Assembly: GCA_013213915.1 (NCBI GenBank)
Contig: JABSRK010000263.1
Coordinates: 1-5,372, forward strand
Source of the DNA: Planctomycetota bacterium
Lineage (GTDB): Bacteria > Planctomycetota > GCA-002687715
Direction of reading: 5' to 3'
DNA: 5,372 nt
Below are positions 1 to 5,372 of the stretch, in pieces. Position numbers and translations under genes: made by a program. How positions within the stretch are numbered: position 1 is the stretch's first letter; the number at the start of each line of letters is the position of its first letter. Under the pieces are notes generated by a model. It ran no database searches. It saw nothing but the letters and a program-made list of their open reading frames with translations, and was not told the origin of the DNA.

Positions 1-653
1 TGACCATGATGGGCTCCGAGATCAAGAACAGCCTGGGCTGGTCCTCGTTCGACACCTCCTCGTCGGGGGTCGTGCACGCCGCGCTCACCAACGTCACCTT
101 CAGCAACAACCATTTTCACCACAACAACGGTTCTATCTCGGTCCGTGGCATGCCCGGTAGCCCGACGACCTCGGTGACGATCACAGGGAACACCTGGAAC
201 AACATCGGTCAAAACGGTACCGGAACCAGTAACAACTGGGCCTGCATCGAGGTCAACACGGCCGTGTCCGTGGTCGCCACGGGCAACAGTTGCAGCGATG
301 TCCTCCCCGGTTCTTGGGGTGAGGGTCAGGCGTTCCAGCTCTGGCACATCGACCACGTCGACGTGTCGGGCAACACCATCCTTGACTGTCACCAGGGGAT
401 CTGGTTTGCGAACGTGGGCAACAGCCATGCGGCGCCAACCGGCTCCATCAGCAACAACATCATCAACGGCTGCGCGGACGCCAGCGCTGGAGGCTTCGCA
501 CTTCAGGGCTCGACGTTCAATCCGGCCAGCGGAGTCTTGAACGCCGAGAACAACTATTGGGGGGACGGCGCCGGCCCCAGCGGCAACGGCCCCGGGAACG
601 GCGGCGCCGTGACGGGCTCGACGGACTTCACCCCGTGGGTCACCGAGATATCG
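1..653 (+). repeat. Beta-helix module 1 (C-terminal part only)
   Basis: This is the last two thirds of a module whose beginning lies outside the window. It runs from the MMGSEIKNSLGW segment through HFHHNNGSISVRG, NNWACIEVN, WGEGQAFQLWHI, QGIWFAN and ENNYWG to the closing DFTPW. Its first half is nearly identical to module 3 and its second half to module 2. It carries Ser where modules 2 and 3 have Cys (MTGC), and an extra stretch around ADASAGGFALQG. The presence of a partial module at the edge means the whole protein has at least three modules. Confidence 0.85.
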
Positions 654-3083
654 GTGCCGTCGATGTTCGCGACGCTCACCGAAGCGGTCGACGCGGCAGT
701 CGATAATGAAACGATCCTGGTCGACGCTGCTGCCTACAACGCTTCCAATCCGAACGAAACCCTCGGGTTCGGTACAGACGTGTCCGCCGCCGGCCTCACC
801 ATCATGAGCAGCTCGAGCACGCGGGTCCAGGTCACTGGCGGCGTCTATTTCGAGAACGCGGGGACCATCGACGGTCTCACGTTGCAGGACCTCTATATCA
901 GTGGCGAAGCTACGTCGGGTACCACGATCAACATGGCCAACAACGGCGAGGTCTCGAACCTCACGATGAGTAACTGCGTCATTGACGGCGAAAACGCTGC
1001 GGGTCGCAACGCCTGGAGAGGTAAAAACCTGAGCCAGACCATGACCATGACGGGCTGCGAGATCAAAGACAGCCTGGGGTGGTCGGTCTTCGACATGGGC
1101 GCTAACGGGTTGCCGACGGCCACGTCACCCCCGCTCACCCACGTCACCTTCAGCAACAACCACTTCCACCACCTCAACGGGTCCATCGCGGTCCGTGGCC
1201 ATGCTACGCCGACGGCCTTGGTGACGATCACAGGGAACACCTGGGATCACATTGGCGACGGGTCCTCGGTGGCTCAGAACTGGGCCTGCATCGAGGTCAA
1301 CAAGGCTGCCTCCGTGGTCATCACGAGCAACAGTTGCAGCGATGTCCTCCCCGGCAATTGGGGTGAGGGGCAGGCGTTCCAACTCTGGCATATTGACGAC
1401 GTCAACGTGTCGAACAACACCATCCTCAACTGCTGGCAGGGGATCTGGTTTGCGAACCCGGCCGGAAGCCATGCGGCGCCAACCGGCTCCATCAGCAACA
1501 ACACGTTCGACGGGATCACGGACAAGGCTTTCTTCACCCAGAACCCCTTCGTGGGTGGGGGCCTCGTGAACGCGGAGAATAACTGGTGGGGTCACTGCAA
1601 TGGCCCGAGTGGTGATGGCCCTGGCGTCGGTGCCGTCGTGACCGGCGATGTCGACTTCACGCCCTGGCTCGCGGGGCCGGCCAAACTCGTCCCCTCGAAC
1701 TACGCCTCGATCTCGGAAGCGGTCGTCGCGTCGTGCGCCGGGGACACCATCGTGGTGGACGCCGCGGCATACAACGCGGCCAACCCGGGCGAGACCCTCA
1801 TGTTCGGTGCGAGCATGGCGGTGCCTGACCTCACCATCAGGAGCTCCGACCCCAACACGAAGGTCCAGGTCACCGGCGGTGTCCAATTTGCGAACGCGGG
1901 TACGATCGACAACCTCTTGTTGCAGGACCTCTATGTTACTGGCGAAGCGTCGGGCTCCTCGATCTACATGGGCAACGCCGGCGAGCTGTCCAATCTCACG
2001 TTGAGAGACTGTGTCATCGACGGTGAGGATGCTGCCGGCCGCCACGCCATAAGAGGTGGCAACCTGAGCCAGACCCTGACCATGACCGGATGCGAGATCA
2101 AGAACAGCCTGGGCTGGTCCTCGTTCGACACCTCTGCGTCGGGCGTGGTGAACCACGCGCTAACCAGCGTCACGTTTACGCAGAACTACTTCCACCACAA
2201 CAACGGGTCCATCTCGGTCCGTGGCTTGGCGAGTAGCCCAACGAGCCTGGTGACGATCACAGGAAACACCTGGAATCACATCGGTCAAAACGGTACCGGC
2301 ACCAGTAACAACTGGGCCTGCATCGAGGTCAACACGGCCGTCTCCGTGCGTATCAGTGGGAACAGTGCGTCCAACACCCTTCCAGGCTCGTGGGGTGAGG
2401 GTCAGGCGTTCCAGCTGTGGCACATCAGCGACATCGACGTCCACAGCAACACCCTGACCAACAACCACCAGGGGATCTGGTTCGCGAACCCGGGCAACAG
2501 CGCTGCGGCGCCCGTCGGGGCGATCCACCACAACACCATCAGCGGGACGGCGGACTTCGCCCTTCAGGCAGAGTCGGCCTTCAACGGCGGTGGCACCGTG
2601 AACGCGGAGTACAACTGGTGGGGTCACCCGAGCGGGCCGACCGCGGTCAACGCGCCCGGAATCGGTGGCACCGTGATCGGCTACGTGGACTACACGCCGT
2701 GGCTCAGTTCCGCGCCGTTCACTTTGTCCATCGCTCAGGACCCGTCGTCCTCGGACGTCAACGTTACGCTGAACGGCGGATCCTCCGGAGACGCTTACTT
2801 CGTCTTCCATTCGTTGGACCCGCAGAACGGCGTCCTGCCGGGCGGCGGATGGCTCGGTGGCCTGTACATCGGCTTCGGGGATTTCTACGCGCAGTACCTG
2901 GCAGGCGTGGCTGGAAATCCGTTATTCGGTGGCACGCTCGACGCGGCGGGCCAGTCCGATGTCGGCATCACTGGTGGAGGTCCGGCTTTGCTGAGCGGCC
3001 TCCAGGTGTGGGGCGTCGCCGTCACTTTGAACCCGAGTGGTGTCGCGGTGTTCAGCCAGATCTTGGAACACACGTTCCTGTAG
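1..3083 (+). CDS. Giant secreted parallel beta-helix (pectin-lyase-like) repeat protein, 5' partial
   Basis: The reading frame is open at the left edge. Bases 3-20 already encode the middle of a module (compare 1044-1061 and 2079-2096), so the ATG at 6 is internal and the true start lies upstream. About 1026 residues are visible. The protein is rich in Asn, Gly, Thr and Ser, with recurring V-x-I-x-x-N-x-x-x-x rungs (for example VTITGNTW and VDVSGNTI), typical of PbH1 right-handed beta-helix repeats. Each full module opens with a VPSxxAT(L/I)xEAV cap and closes with an NNxWG...GPSG turn followed by (D/Y)xTPW; both are known from bacterial surface beta-helix proteins. A different domain of about 125 residues follows the last module and ends in LEHTFL. 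No membrane anchor is visible. A role in binding or cleaving polysaccharide, or in adhesion, is inference; I cannot identify catalytic lyase residues. The fold is fairly sure, the function unknown. Confidence 0.88.
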   Translation, partial: TMMGSEIKNSLGWSSFDTSSSGVVHAALTNVTFSNNHFHHNNGSISVRGMPGSPTTSVTITGNTWNNIGQNGTGTSNNWACIEVNTAVSVVATGNSCSDVLPGSWGEGQAFQLWHIDHVDVSGNTILDCHQGIWFANVGNSHAAPTGSISNNIINGCADASAGGFALQGSTFNPASGVLNAENNYWGDGAGPSGNGPGNGGAVTGSTDFTPWVTEISVPSMFATLTEAVDAAVDNETILVDAAAYNASNPNETLGFGTDVSAAGLTIMSSSSTRVQVTGGVYFENAGTIDGLTLQDLYISGEATSGTTINMANNGEVSNLTMSNCVIDGENAAGRNAWRGKNLSQTMTMTGCEIKDSLGWSVFDMGANGLPTATSPPLTHVTFSNNHFHHLNGSIAVRGHATPTALVTITGNTWDHIGDGSSVAQNWACIEVNKAASVVITSNSCSDVLPGNWGEGQAFQLWHIDDVNVSNNTILNCWQGIWFANPAGSHAAPTGSISNNTFDGITDKAFFTQNPFVGGGLVNAENNWWGHCNGPSGDGPGVGAVVTGDVDFTPWLAGPAKLVPSNYASISEAVVASCAGDTIVVDAAAYNAANPGETLMFGASMAVPDLTIRSSDPNTKVQVTGGVQFANAGTIDNLLLQDLYVTGEASGSSIYMGNAGELSNLTLRDCVIDGEDAAGRHAIRGGNLSQTLTMTGCEIKNSLGWSSFDTSASGVVNHALTSVTFTQNYFHHNNGSISVRGLASSPTSLVTITGNTWNHIGQNGTGTSNNWACIEVNTAVSVRISGNSASNTLPGSWGEGQAFQLWHISDIDVHSNTLTNNHQGIWFANPGNSAAAPVGAIHHNTISGTADFALQAESAFNGGGTVNAEYNWWGHPSGPTAVNAPGIGGTVIGYVDYTPWLSSAPFTLSIAQDPSSSDVNVTLNGGSSGDAYFVFHSLDPQNGVLPGGGWLGGLYIGFGDFYAQYLAGVAGNPLFGGTLDAAGQSDVGITGGGPALLSGLQVWGVAVTLNPSGVAVFSQILEHTFL
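654..1688 (+). repeat. Beta-helix module 2 (complete, 345 residues)
   Basis: A complete module, starting at the VPSMFATLTEAV cap and ending at VDFTPWLAGPAKL. Such a cap (VPS-x-x-x-T-I/L-x-x-A-V) commonly opens pectin-lyase-like domains. It contains the NCVIDGE, MTGCEIKDSLGW, HFHHLNGSIAVRG, NWACIEVN, NSCSDVLPG, WGEGQAFQLWHI and ENNWWG landmarks in the same order as the other modules. It differs from modules 1 and 3 in the loop after the SLGW segment (GLPTATSPP) and in having DGSSVAQ instead of GQNGTGTS. Asp and Lys (EIKDS, NKAAS) replace Asn and Thr found in both other modules. Confidence 0.87.
1689..2705 (+). repeat. Beta-helix module 3 (complete, about 339 residues)
   Basis: A complete module from the VPSNYASISEAV cap to VDYTPWL. 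It has the same landmarks: CVIDGEDAAGR, MTGCEIKNSLGW, YFHHNNGSISVRG, NNWACIEVN, WGEGQAFQLWHI, QGIWFAN, EYNWWG. Relative to modules 1 and 2 it has lost two cysteines (Ala at 2367-2369, Asn at 2463-2465) and has a more divergent last rung set. It is the terminal module and leads directly into the C-terminal domain. Confidence 0.87.
2706..3083 (+). other. C-terminal beta-rich domain of the beta-helix protein (about 125 residues)
   Basis: After the last module the composition changes: Asn-rich rungs stop and a Gly/hydrophobic, beta-type sequence begins (FTLSIAQDPSSSDVNVTLNG, then YFVFHSLDP, a Gly-rich stretch, GTLDAAGQSDVGI, and VAVTLNPSGVAVFSQILE) up to the stop. It does not repeat the modules. 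There is no LPxTG motif, PEP-CTERM signature, or hydrophobic tail with basic end. The pattern of a 'LDAAG' strand followed by a closing strand rich in Val and Phe resembles C-terminal domains I associate with secreted Planctomycetota proteins, but that is recollection, not a search result. Surface attachment or secretion is a guess. Confidence 0.5.
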
Positions 3084-3161
3084 TCGTCGCCACGCCACGT
3101 CTCCTGCCCGTTGATCCGGAATGATCGGCGGGCGGGGACCGACCTGGTCGTGCGGCCTCGC

Positions 3162-3193
3162 AAGCGCCTCGAGCTTCATCGCTCGGGGCGCTT
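3162..3193 (+). terminator. Strong 13-bp hairpin, probable transcription terminator of the beta-helix gene
   Basis: AAGCGCCTCGAGC (3162-3174) pairs along its full length with GCTCGGGGCGCTT (3181-3193) around a six-base loop, TTCATC; one pair is G-U and the rest are Watson-Crick. It sits 78 bases after the beta-helix stop codon. There is no T-tract on either side, so it is not a canonical intrinsic terminator. It could act as a GC-rich U-less terminator, a transcript 3'-end stabiliser, or a barrier for both directions. Confidence 0.5.
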
Positions 3194-3280
3194 CGCGTTG
3201 GGGCGCCGTCCGTGCGCGGGTACAAAACGGCGTCGCCCACCTGGGCCGCGAGGATCTGGCCGCGGTGCGAGTGTGCATGC

Positions 3281-3340
3281 CTGATGATGCCCCCGATAGT
3301 GTCTCTTGACATGTGAGATTCGGGGGTCTTCGTTCATCAG
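3281..3340. promoter_or_regulatory. Nested inverted repeat upstream of the CPBP gene
   Basis: Three successive arm pairs are nested: CTGATGA (3281-3287) with TCATCAG (3334-3340), CCCCCGA (3290-3296) with TCGGGGG (3320-3326), and TCTC (3302-3305) with GAGA (3315-3318). The inner loop contains TTGACATG. The spacers between arms are unequal on the two sides, so an RNA hairpin would have internal loops. It could be a leader RNA structure or a DNA operator-type dyad; no family is recognised. Confidence 0.4.
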
Positions 3341-3353
3341 CGTGGGCGAGGAC

Positions 3354-3383
3354 TTGCGGATACGGGGCACCTTCTCGTATACC
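3354..3383 (+). promoter_or_regulatory. Weak sigma70-like promoter candidate for the CPBP gene
   Basis: TTGCGG (3354-3359) and TATACC (3378-3383) are separated by 18 bases. The -35 matches the consensus in 3 of 6 positions and the -10 in 4 of 6. If real, transcription would begin around 3390-3391, on or next to the GTG chosen as start, giving a leaderless message. The perfect TTGACA at 3306-3311 has no acceptable -10 partner at 16-18 bases spacing. This is a low-confidence reading. Confidence 0.22.
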
Positions 3384-3390
3384 CCCTTCA

Positions 3391-4074
3391 GTGACGCGTT
3401 ACTTGAGGGAGTCAAGGCGGTGGGAGACAGCGGTCCTGCTCACCGCACCGCTGCTCGTCGTGTACGAGCTGGGGTTGCTGTTCTTCTCCGACGGTTCGGT
3501 GCGCAACGCAGCGGATGTCGTCCTGACGCGCTACCTGCTACGGATGGACGGGCGGAGCGCGGCGCTGGTGACGAACGCGTGTGTGTTGCTGCTGTTCCTC
3601 GTCGCCGCCATGCGACGAGAACGTCGCGCCACGCCGGGATTGCTGCTGCTGGTGATGGTGGAGGGCGCCGGCTGGGCGCTGCTGCTACCGTTCCTGGGCT
3701 TCGTCATCGACGAGTTGCAGGCCTTGCAGGCAGGAGGAAGTTCGGAGGTGATGGCCGATCTGGCGCTGGGGATCGGCGCCGGGCTCTACGAAGAGTTGCT
3801 GTTTCGCCTGGTCCTCGTGTCAGTCCTGTACCTGGTCCTCCATCGCGTGTTCAGGTTCGACGTCATGTGGGCGACGGCGACATCGGTGCTGGTCGCGGCG
3901 GCGGTCTTCAGCTGGTTCCACCACTGGGGCACGTTGGGAGAGCCGTGGGATACCGGGAAGTTCGTCTTCCGGTTCCTCGCGGGCGTCGTGCTGGGCCTGG
4001 TGTTCGTTCATCGTGGACTGGCGGTCGTTTGCTGGACTCACGCGCTCTACAACGTGCATCTCTTGATCCGGTAG
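3391..4074 (+). CDS. CPBP family intramembrane glutamic-type endopeptidase
   Basis: A predicted integral membrane protease of the CPBP (CAAX protease and bacteriocin-processing, Abi) family, 227 residues from GTG 3391. The family motifs are present in order: EExxxR as E134-E135-L-L-F-R139, FxxxH as F173-S-W-F-H177, and HxxxN as H217-A-L-Y-N221, which together form the catalytic and metal-site region known for the family. Hydrophobic segments lie at about 13-32, 57-73, 83-106, 122-150, 161-176 and 191-215. I chose GTG 3391 because it gives MTRYLRESRRWETAVLL leading straight into the first membrane segment, a common N-terminus in the family. The alternative GTG 3313 adds 26 non-membrane residues that overlap the nested inverted repeat. 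No Shine-Dalgarno is seen before 3391. The substrate is unknown, and nothing nearby (no bacteriocin or prenylated protein) suggests one. The family assignment is strong; the start is less certain. Confidence 0.87.
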   Translation: MTRYLRESRRWETAVLLTAPLLVVYELGLLFFSDGSVRNAADVVLTRYLLRMDGRSAALVTNACVLLLFLVAAMRRERRATPGLLLLVMVEGAGWALLLPFLGFVIDELQALQAGGSSEVMADLALGIGAGLYEELLFRLVLVSVLYLVLHRVFRFDVMWATATSVLVAAAVFSWFHHWGTLGEPWDTGKFVFRFLAGVVLGLVFVHRGLAVVCWTHALYNVHLLIR

Positions 4075-4170
4075 GCGATGGCGAAAAGGTCACCGCCGTC
4101 AGGCCCCCGCCCGCGCACACCAGCGCCGTTTCTCCGGTAGGATCCGGACTTCCATTCGTTTTCGGAGGTC

Positions 4171-4180
4171 GTAGGGGAGA
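4171..4180 (+). promoter_or_regulatory. Ribosome binding site of mqnP
   Basis: GTAGGGGAGA ends one base before the ATG at 4182; its AGGGGA core (4173-4178) is purine-rich and lies three bases before the start. A second GGAGG (4164-4168) lies 13 bases before the ATG. These sites decide the start against the long upstream extension of the same frame. Confidence 0.55.
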
Positions 4181-4181
4181 C

Positions 4182-5078
4182 ATGACGAGCGTTTCTCGCC
4201 AAGGCTCGGCCCGGTCCGTGCGTACGCTGCTCGGATTGATCCGATTCTCGCACACGCTGTTCGCGCTTCCGTGGGCGTTGGCGGGCCTGATGCTCGGTGC
4301 CGGCGGCTGGCCGGAGGGACGGGTACTCGGTTGGGTGCTCGTCGCCATGGTCGGGGCTCGGACAGCCGCGATGACGTGGAACCGGCTCGTCGATCGCCAT
4401 CTCGACGGGACCAACCCGAGGACGGCGTCTCGCCCGTCGGTGACCGGGGAGGTCACGCCGGGGGCCATGCTCACCATGGCGCTGGCCTCGGCAGCTGCGT
4501 TTGTCTTCGCCGCATACATGCTCAATCCGTTGTGTGGCCACCTGTCGTGGCCGACGCTTGTTTTGCTGTTGCTGTACAGCCACACCAAGCGGTTCACGGT
4601 CGGCGCGCACTGGGTGCTCGGGCTGGGGCTCGGCCTGTCGCCCGTTGGTGCGTACCTCGCGGCCACCGGTGAGTTCGATCTCGGGGCCGCGGCCGCGGGC
4701 GCCCTCGGGCTCGCCGTCACCCTGTGGACAGCAGGATTCGACATCCTCTACGCCTGCCAGGACATCGACCACGACCGCCAGGAGGGGCTCCGCTCGGTTC
4801 CGGCGCGACTTGGTATCGGTGGAGCTCTCAATGTGGCCCGCTGCTGCCATGCCCTGGTCCCGTTTGCGTTGGTGCTGGCGGCGTGGCTCGGCGCTCTCGG
4901 CGTGGTGTACCTGGTCGGTGTCGCGCTGGTCGCAGGGCTGCTGGTTTGGGAGCACCGCCTCGTTCACGCCGACGACCTGTCCAAGGTCGGCCAGGCGTTC
5001 TTCCAGATGAACGTCTTGATTGCGGTGGTCATGCTCGTGGCGACGGCGGGGGATGTGGTGACTGGAGGAGGCTCGTGA
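4182..5078 (+). CDS. mqnP: UbiA-like prenyltransferase, menaquinone (futalosine pathway) MqnP type
   Basis: A 298-residue polytopic membrane prenyltransferase of the UbiA superfamily. It most resembles the 'UbiA-other'/MqnP group, which attaches a polyprenyl chain to 1,4-dihydroxy-6-naphthoate in the futalosine route to menaquinone. The first Asp-rich motif is N67-R-L-V-D71-R-H-L-D75, followed by GTNPRTASRP. The second is D194-I-D-H-D198 within FDILYACQDIDHDRQEGL, close to the wording of this subfamily. YSHTKRFT (132-139) and the GLGLGLSPVGAYLA stretch are also typical. Both motifs bind Mg-prenyl diphosphate in the family. The ATG at 4182 is preceded by GTAGGGGAGA, a usable Shine-Dalgarno; the frame stays open far upstream through the CPBP gene, but that part is not protein-like. 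The stop overlaps the holA start. A quinone other than menaquinone (4-hydroxybenzoate prenylation) cannot be excluded without the other pathway genes. Confidence 0.88.
   Translation: MTSVSRQGSARSVRTLLGLIRFSHTLFALPWALAGLMLGAGGWPEGRVLGWVLVAMVGARTAAMTWNRLVDRHLDGTNPRTASRPSVTGEVTPGAMLTMALASAAAFVFAAYMLNPLCGHLSWPTLVLLLLYSHTKRFTVGAHWVLGLGLGLSPVGAYLAATGEFDLGAAAAGALGLAVTLWTAGFDILYACQDIDHDRQEGLRSVPARLGIGGALNVARCCHALVPFALVLAAWLGALGVVYLVGVALVAGLLVWEHRLVHADDLSKVGQAFFQMNVLIAVVMLVATAGDVVTGGGS
5064..5070 (+). promoter_or_regulatory. Ribosome binding site of holA inside the end of mqnP
   Basis: GGAGGAG lies four bases before the GTG at 5075 and within the last codons of mqnP (the Gly-Gly-Gly-Ser tail). It supports the GTG start and translational coupling of the two genes. 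Confidence 0.65.
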
Positions 5079-5372
5079 TCAAGGTCTCCGAGTTGCTCAA
5101 AAGCGGTGTCGACGCCGCGGTGCGGTTGGTCGTGGTGACGGGCGAGGAGTCGTTCCTCCGCGAGCAGGTGGTCCGCAAGGTGCTCGAAGCGCTCCCCGAC
5201 GACGTGGAACTGCGCGCCGTCGACGGCGCCGAAGCGGAGCTGCGGGACCTTCTGGACGACCTGCGCATGCAGGGTCTGTTCGGCGGCGAGCAGCTCATCC
5301 ATCTGAAGGACGCGGACGGGTTCGTGAAGGAGCACGAGAAGACGCTCGTCCGGTTTCTGGATGACGGCGAGG
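5075..5372 (+). CDS. holA: DNA polymerase III delta subunit (clamp loader), 3' partial
   Basis: The first 99 codons of a HolA-type protein; the gene runs off the right edge (the full family is usually about 320-350 residues). The start is GTG 5075, overlapping the mqnP stop as GTGA. The family pattern is seen in order: a leading strand RLVVVTGEESFLRE (17-30), where HolA proteins have a 'hydrophobic-GEExFL' segment, a helix (VVRKVLEAL), an Asp-rich acidic stretch, and MQGLFGGEQLIHLKDAD (65-81), matching the conserved 'xxLFGxxxLVxL' strand. HolA is the subunit that opens the beta sliding clamp in the clamp-loader complex. No Walker A lysine motif is visible, as expected for delta, which does not bind ATP. 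Position after mqnP suggests cotranscription rather than shared function. Confidence 0.82.
   Translation, partial: MIKVSELLKSGVDAAVRLVVVTGEESFLREQVVRKVLEALPDDVELRAVDGAEAELRDLLDDLRMQGLFGGEQLIHLKDADGFVKEHEKTLVRFLDDGE

Larger units (their letters stand above)
3084..3390. other. Intergenic region without a convincing gene
   Basis: This 307-base stretch lies between the beta-helix gene stop and the preferred start of the CPBP gene. Several overlapping frames are open on both strands, as expected in GC-rich DNA. None has a recognisable domain or a persuasive ribosome binding site. What it does hold is structure: a 13-bp hairpin at 3162-3193, a nested inverted repeat at 3281-3340, an isolated TTGACA hexamer at 3306-3311, and a weak promoter-like pair at 3354-3383. 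Confidence 0.65.

Noticed and set aside
6..8. ATG at position 6 as the start of the beta-helix gene
   Set aside because: The bases around it match the interior of modules 2 and 3 (ACCATG before the EIK segment), no signal peptide follows, and the frame is open to the window edge.
1125..2156. Long minus-strand open frame (343 codons) opposite the beta-helix gene
   Set aside because: It is rich in Arg, Val and Asp with no domain, and it mirrors the repeat structure of the sense gene. It is best explained as an antisense shadow.
1..2705. Tandem repeats as a CRISPR array or mobile element
   Set aside because: The repeat period is about 1,035-1,041 bases, in frame and protein-coding, with no short identical repeats, spacers, terminal inverted repeats or transposase.
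3121..3309. 62-codon open frame on the + strand in the intergenic region
   Set aside because: It spans the 13-bp hairpin and part of the nested inverted repeat, has no recognisable motif and no good ribosome binding site. Overlapping minus-strand frames are equally open.
4067..4141. Nine-base direct repeat TCCGGTAGG at 4067-4075 and 4133-4141
   Set aside because: It is only nine bases, the first copy overlaps the end of the CPBP coding sequence, and there is no sign of an insertion or recombination site between the copies.
3306..4181. Upstream extension of the mqnP frame through the entire CPBP gene, giving a 590-residue open frame
   Set aside because: The translation before 4182 is Arg/Gly-rich and lacks any domain, whereas the overlapping frame encodes a clear CPBP protease. 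A good ribosome binding site and family-like N-terminus are at 4182. Open frames of this length are common in GC-rich coding DNA.
4047..4967. Long minus-strand open frame (306 codons) opposite mqnP
   Set aside because: Its composition (Arg, Gln, Glu, Pro) is typical of the antisense of a GC-rich membrane-protein gene, and the sense strand has clear UbiA motifs.

Overview
The window is a GC-rich bacterial segment with every supported gene on the + strand. Two CDSs are cut by the window edges. A futalosine-type menaquinone prenyltransferase (MqnP family), a CPBP protease and a giant secreted beta-helix repeat protein with a small C-terminal domain would fit a Planctomycetota-like or deltaproteobacterial/Myxococcota-like organism. 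That assignment is inferred from gene content and protein style; no phylogenetic marker was compared.

Layout: (1) Positions 1-3083 hold the 3' end of a very large gene for a predicted extracellular parallel beta-helix (pectin-lyase-like) protein. The visible part has two complete tandem modules of about 340-345 residues, the tail of an earlier module, and a C-terminal domain of about 125 residues. The true start lies upstream of the window. (2) Positions 3084-3390 are a 307-base gap with no convincing gene. It holds a strong 13-bp hairpin, probably the terminator of the large gene, and a nested inverted repeat of 60 bases just before the next gene. (3) A CPBP-family (CAAX protease/bacteriocin-processing) membrane protein is best started at GTG 3391 and ends at 4074. 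(4) After a 107-base gap comes mqnP (4182-5078), a UbiA-superfamily prenyltransferase with both aspartate-rich motifs. (5) Overlapping its stop by four bases (GTGA) is the start of holA, the DNA polymerase III delta subunit, which runs off the right edge.

The last three genes point the same way; mqnP and holA are translationally coupled, and the CPBP gene may or may not share their transcript. They look like ordinary chromosomal housekeeping or membrane genes, while the beta-helix gene is an accessory, surface-type gene that probably forms its own transcription unit. I saw no mobile element, CRISPR array, tRNA, rRNA or defence system. The most interesting material is the internal evolution of the beta-helix modules (mosaic similarity, an invariant patch, co-varying cysteines) and the structured intergenic region.
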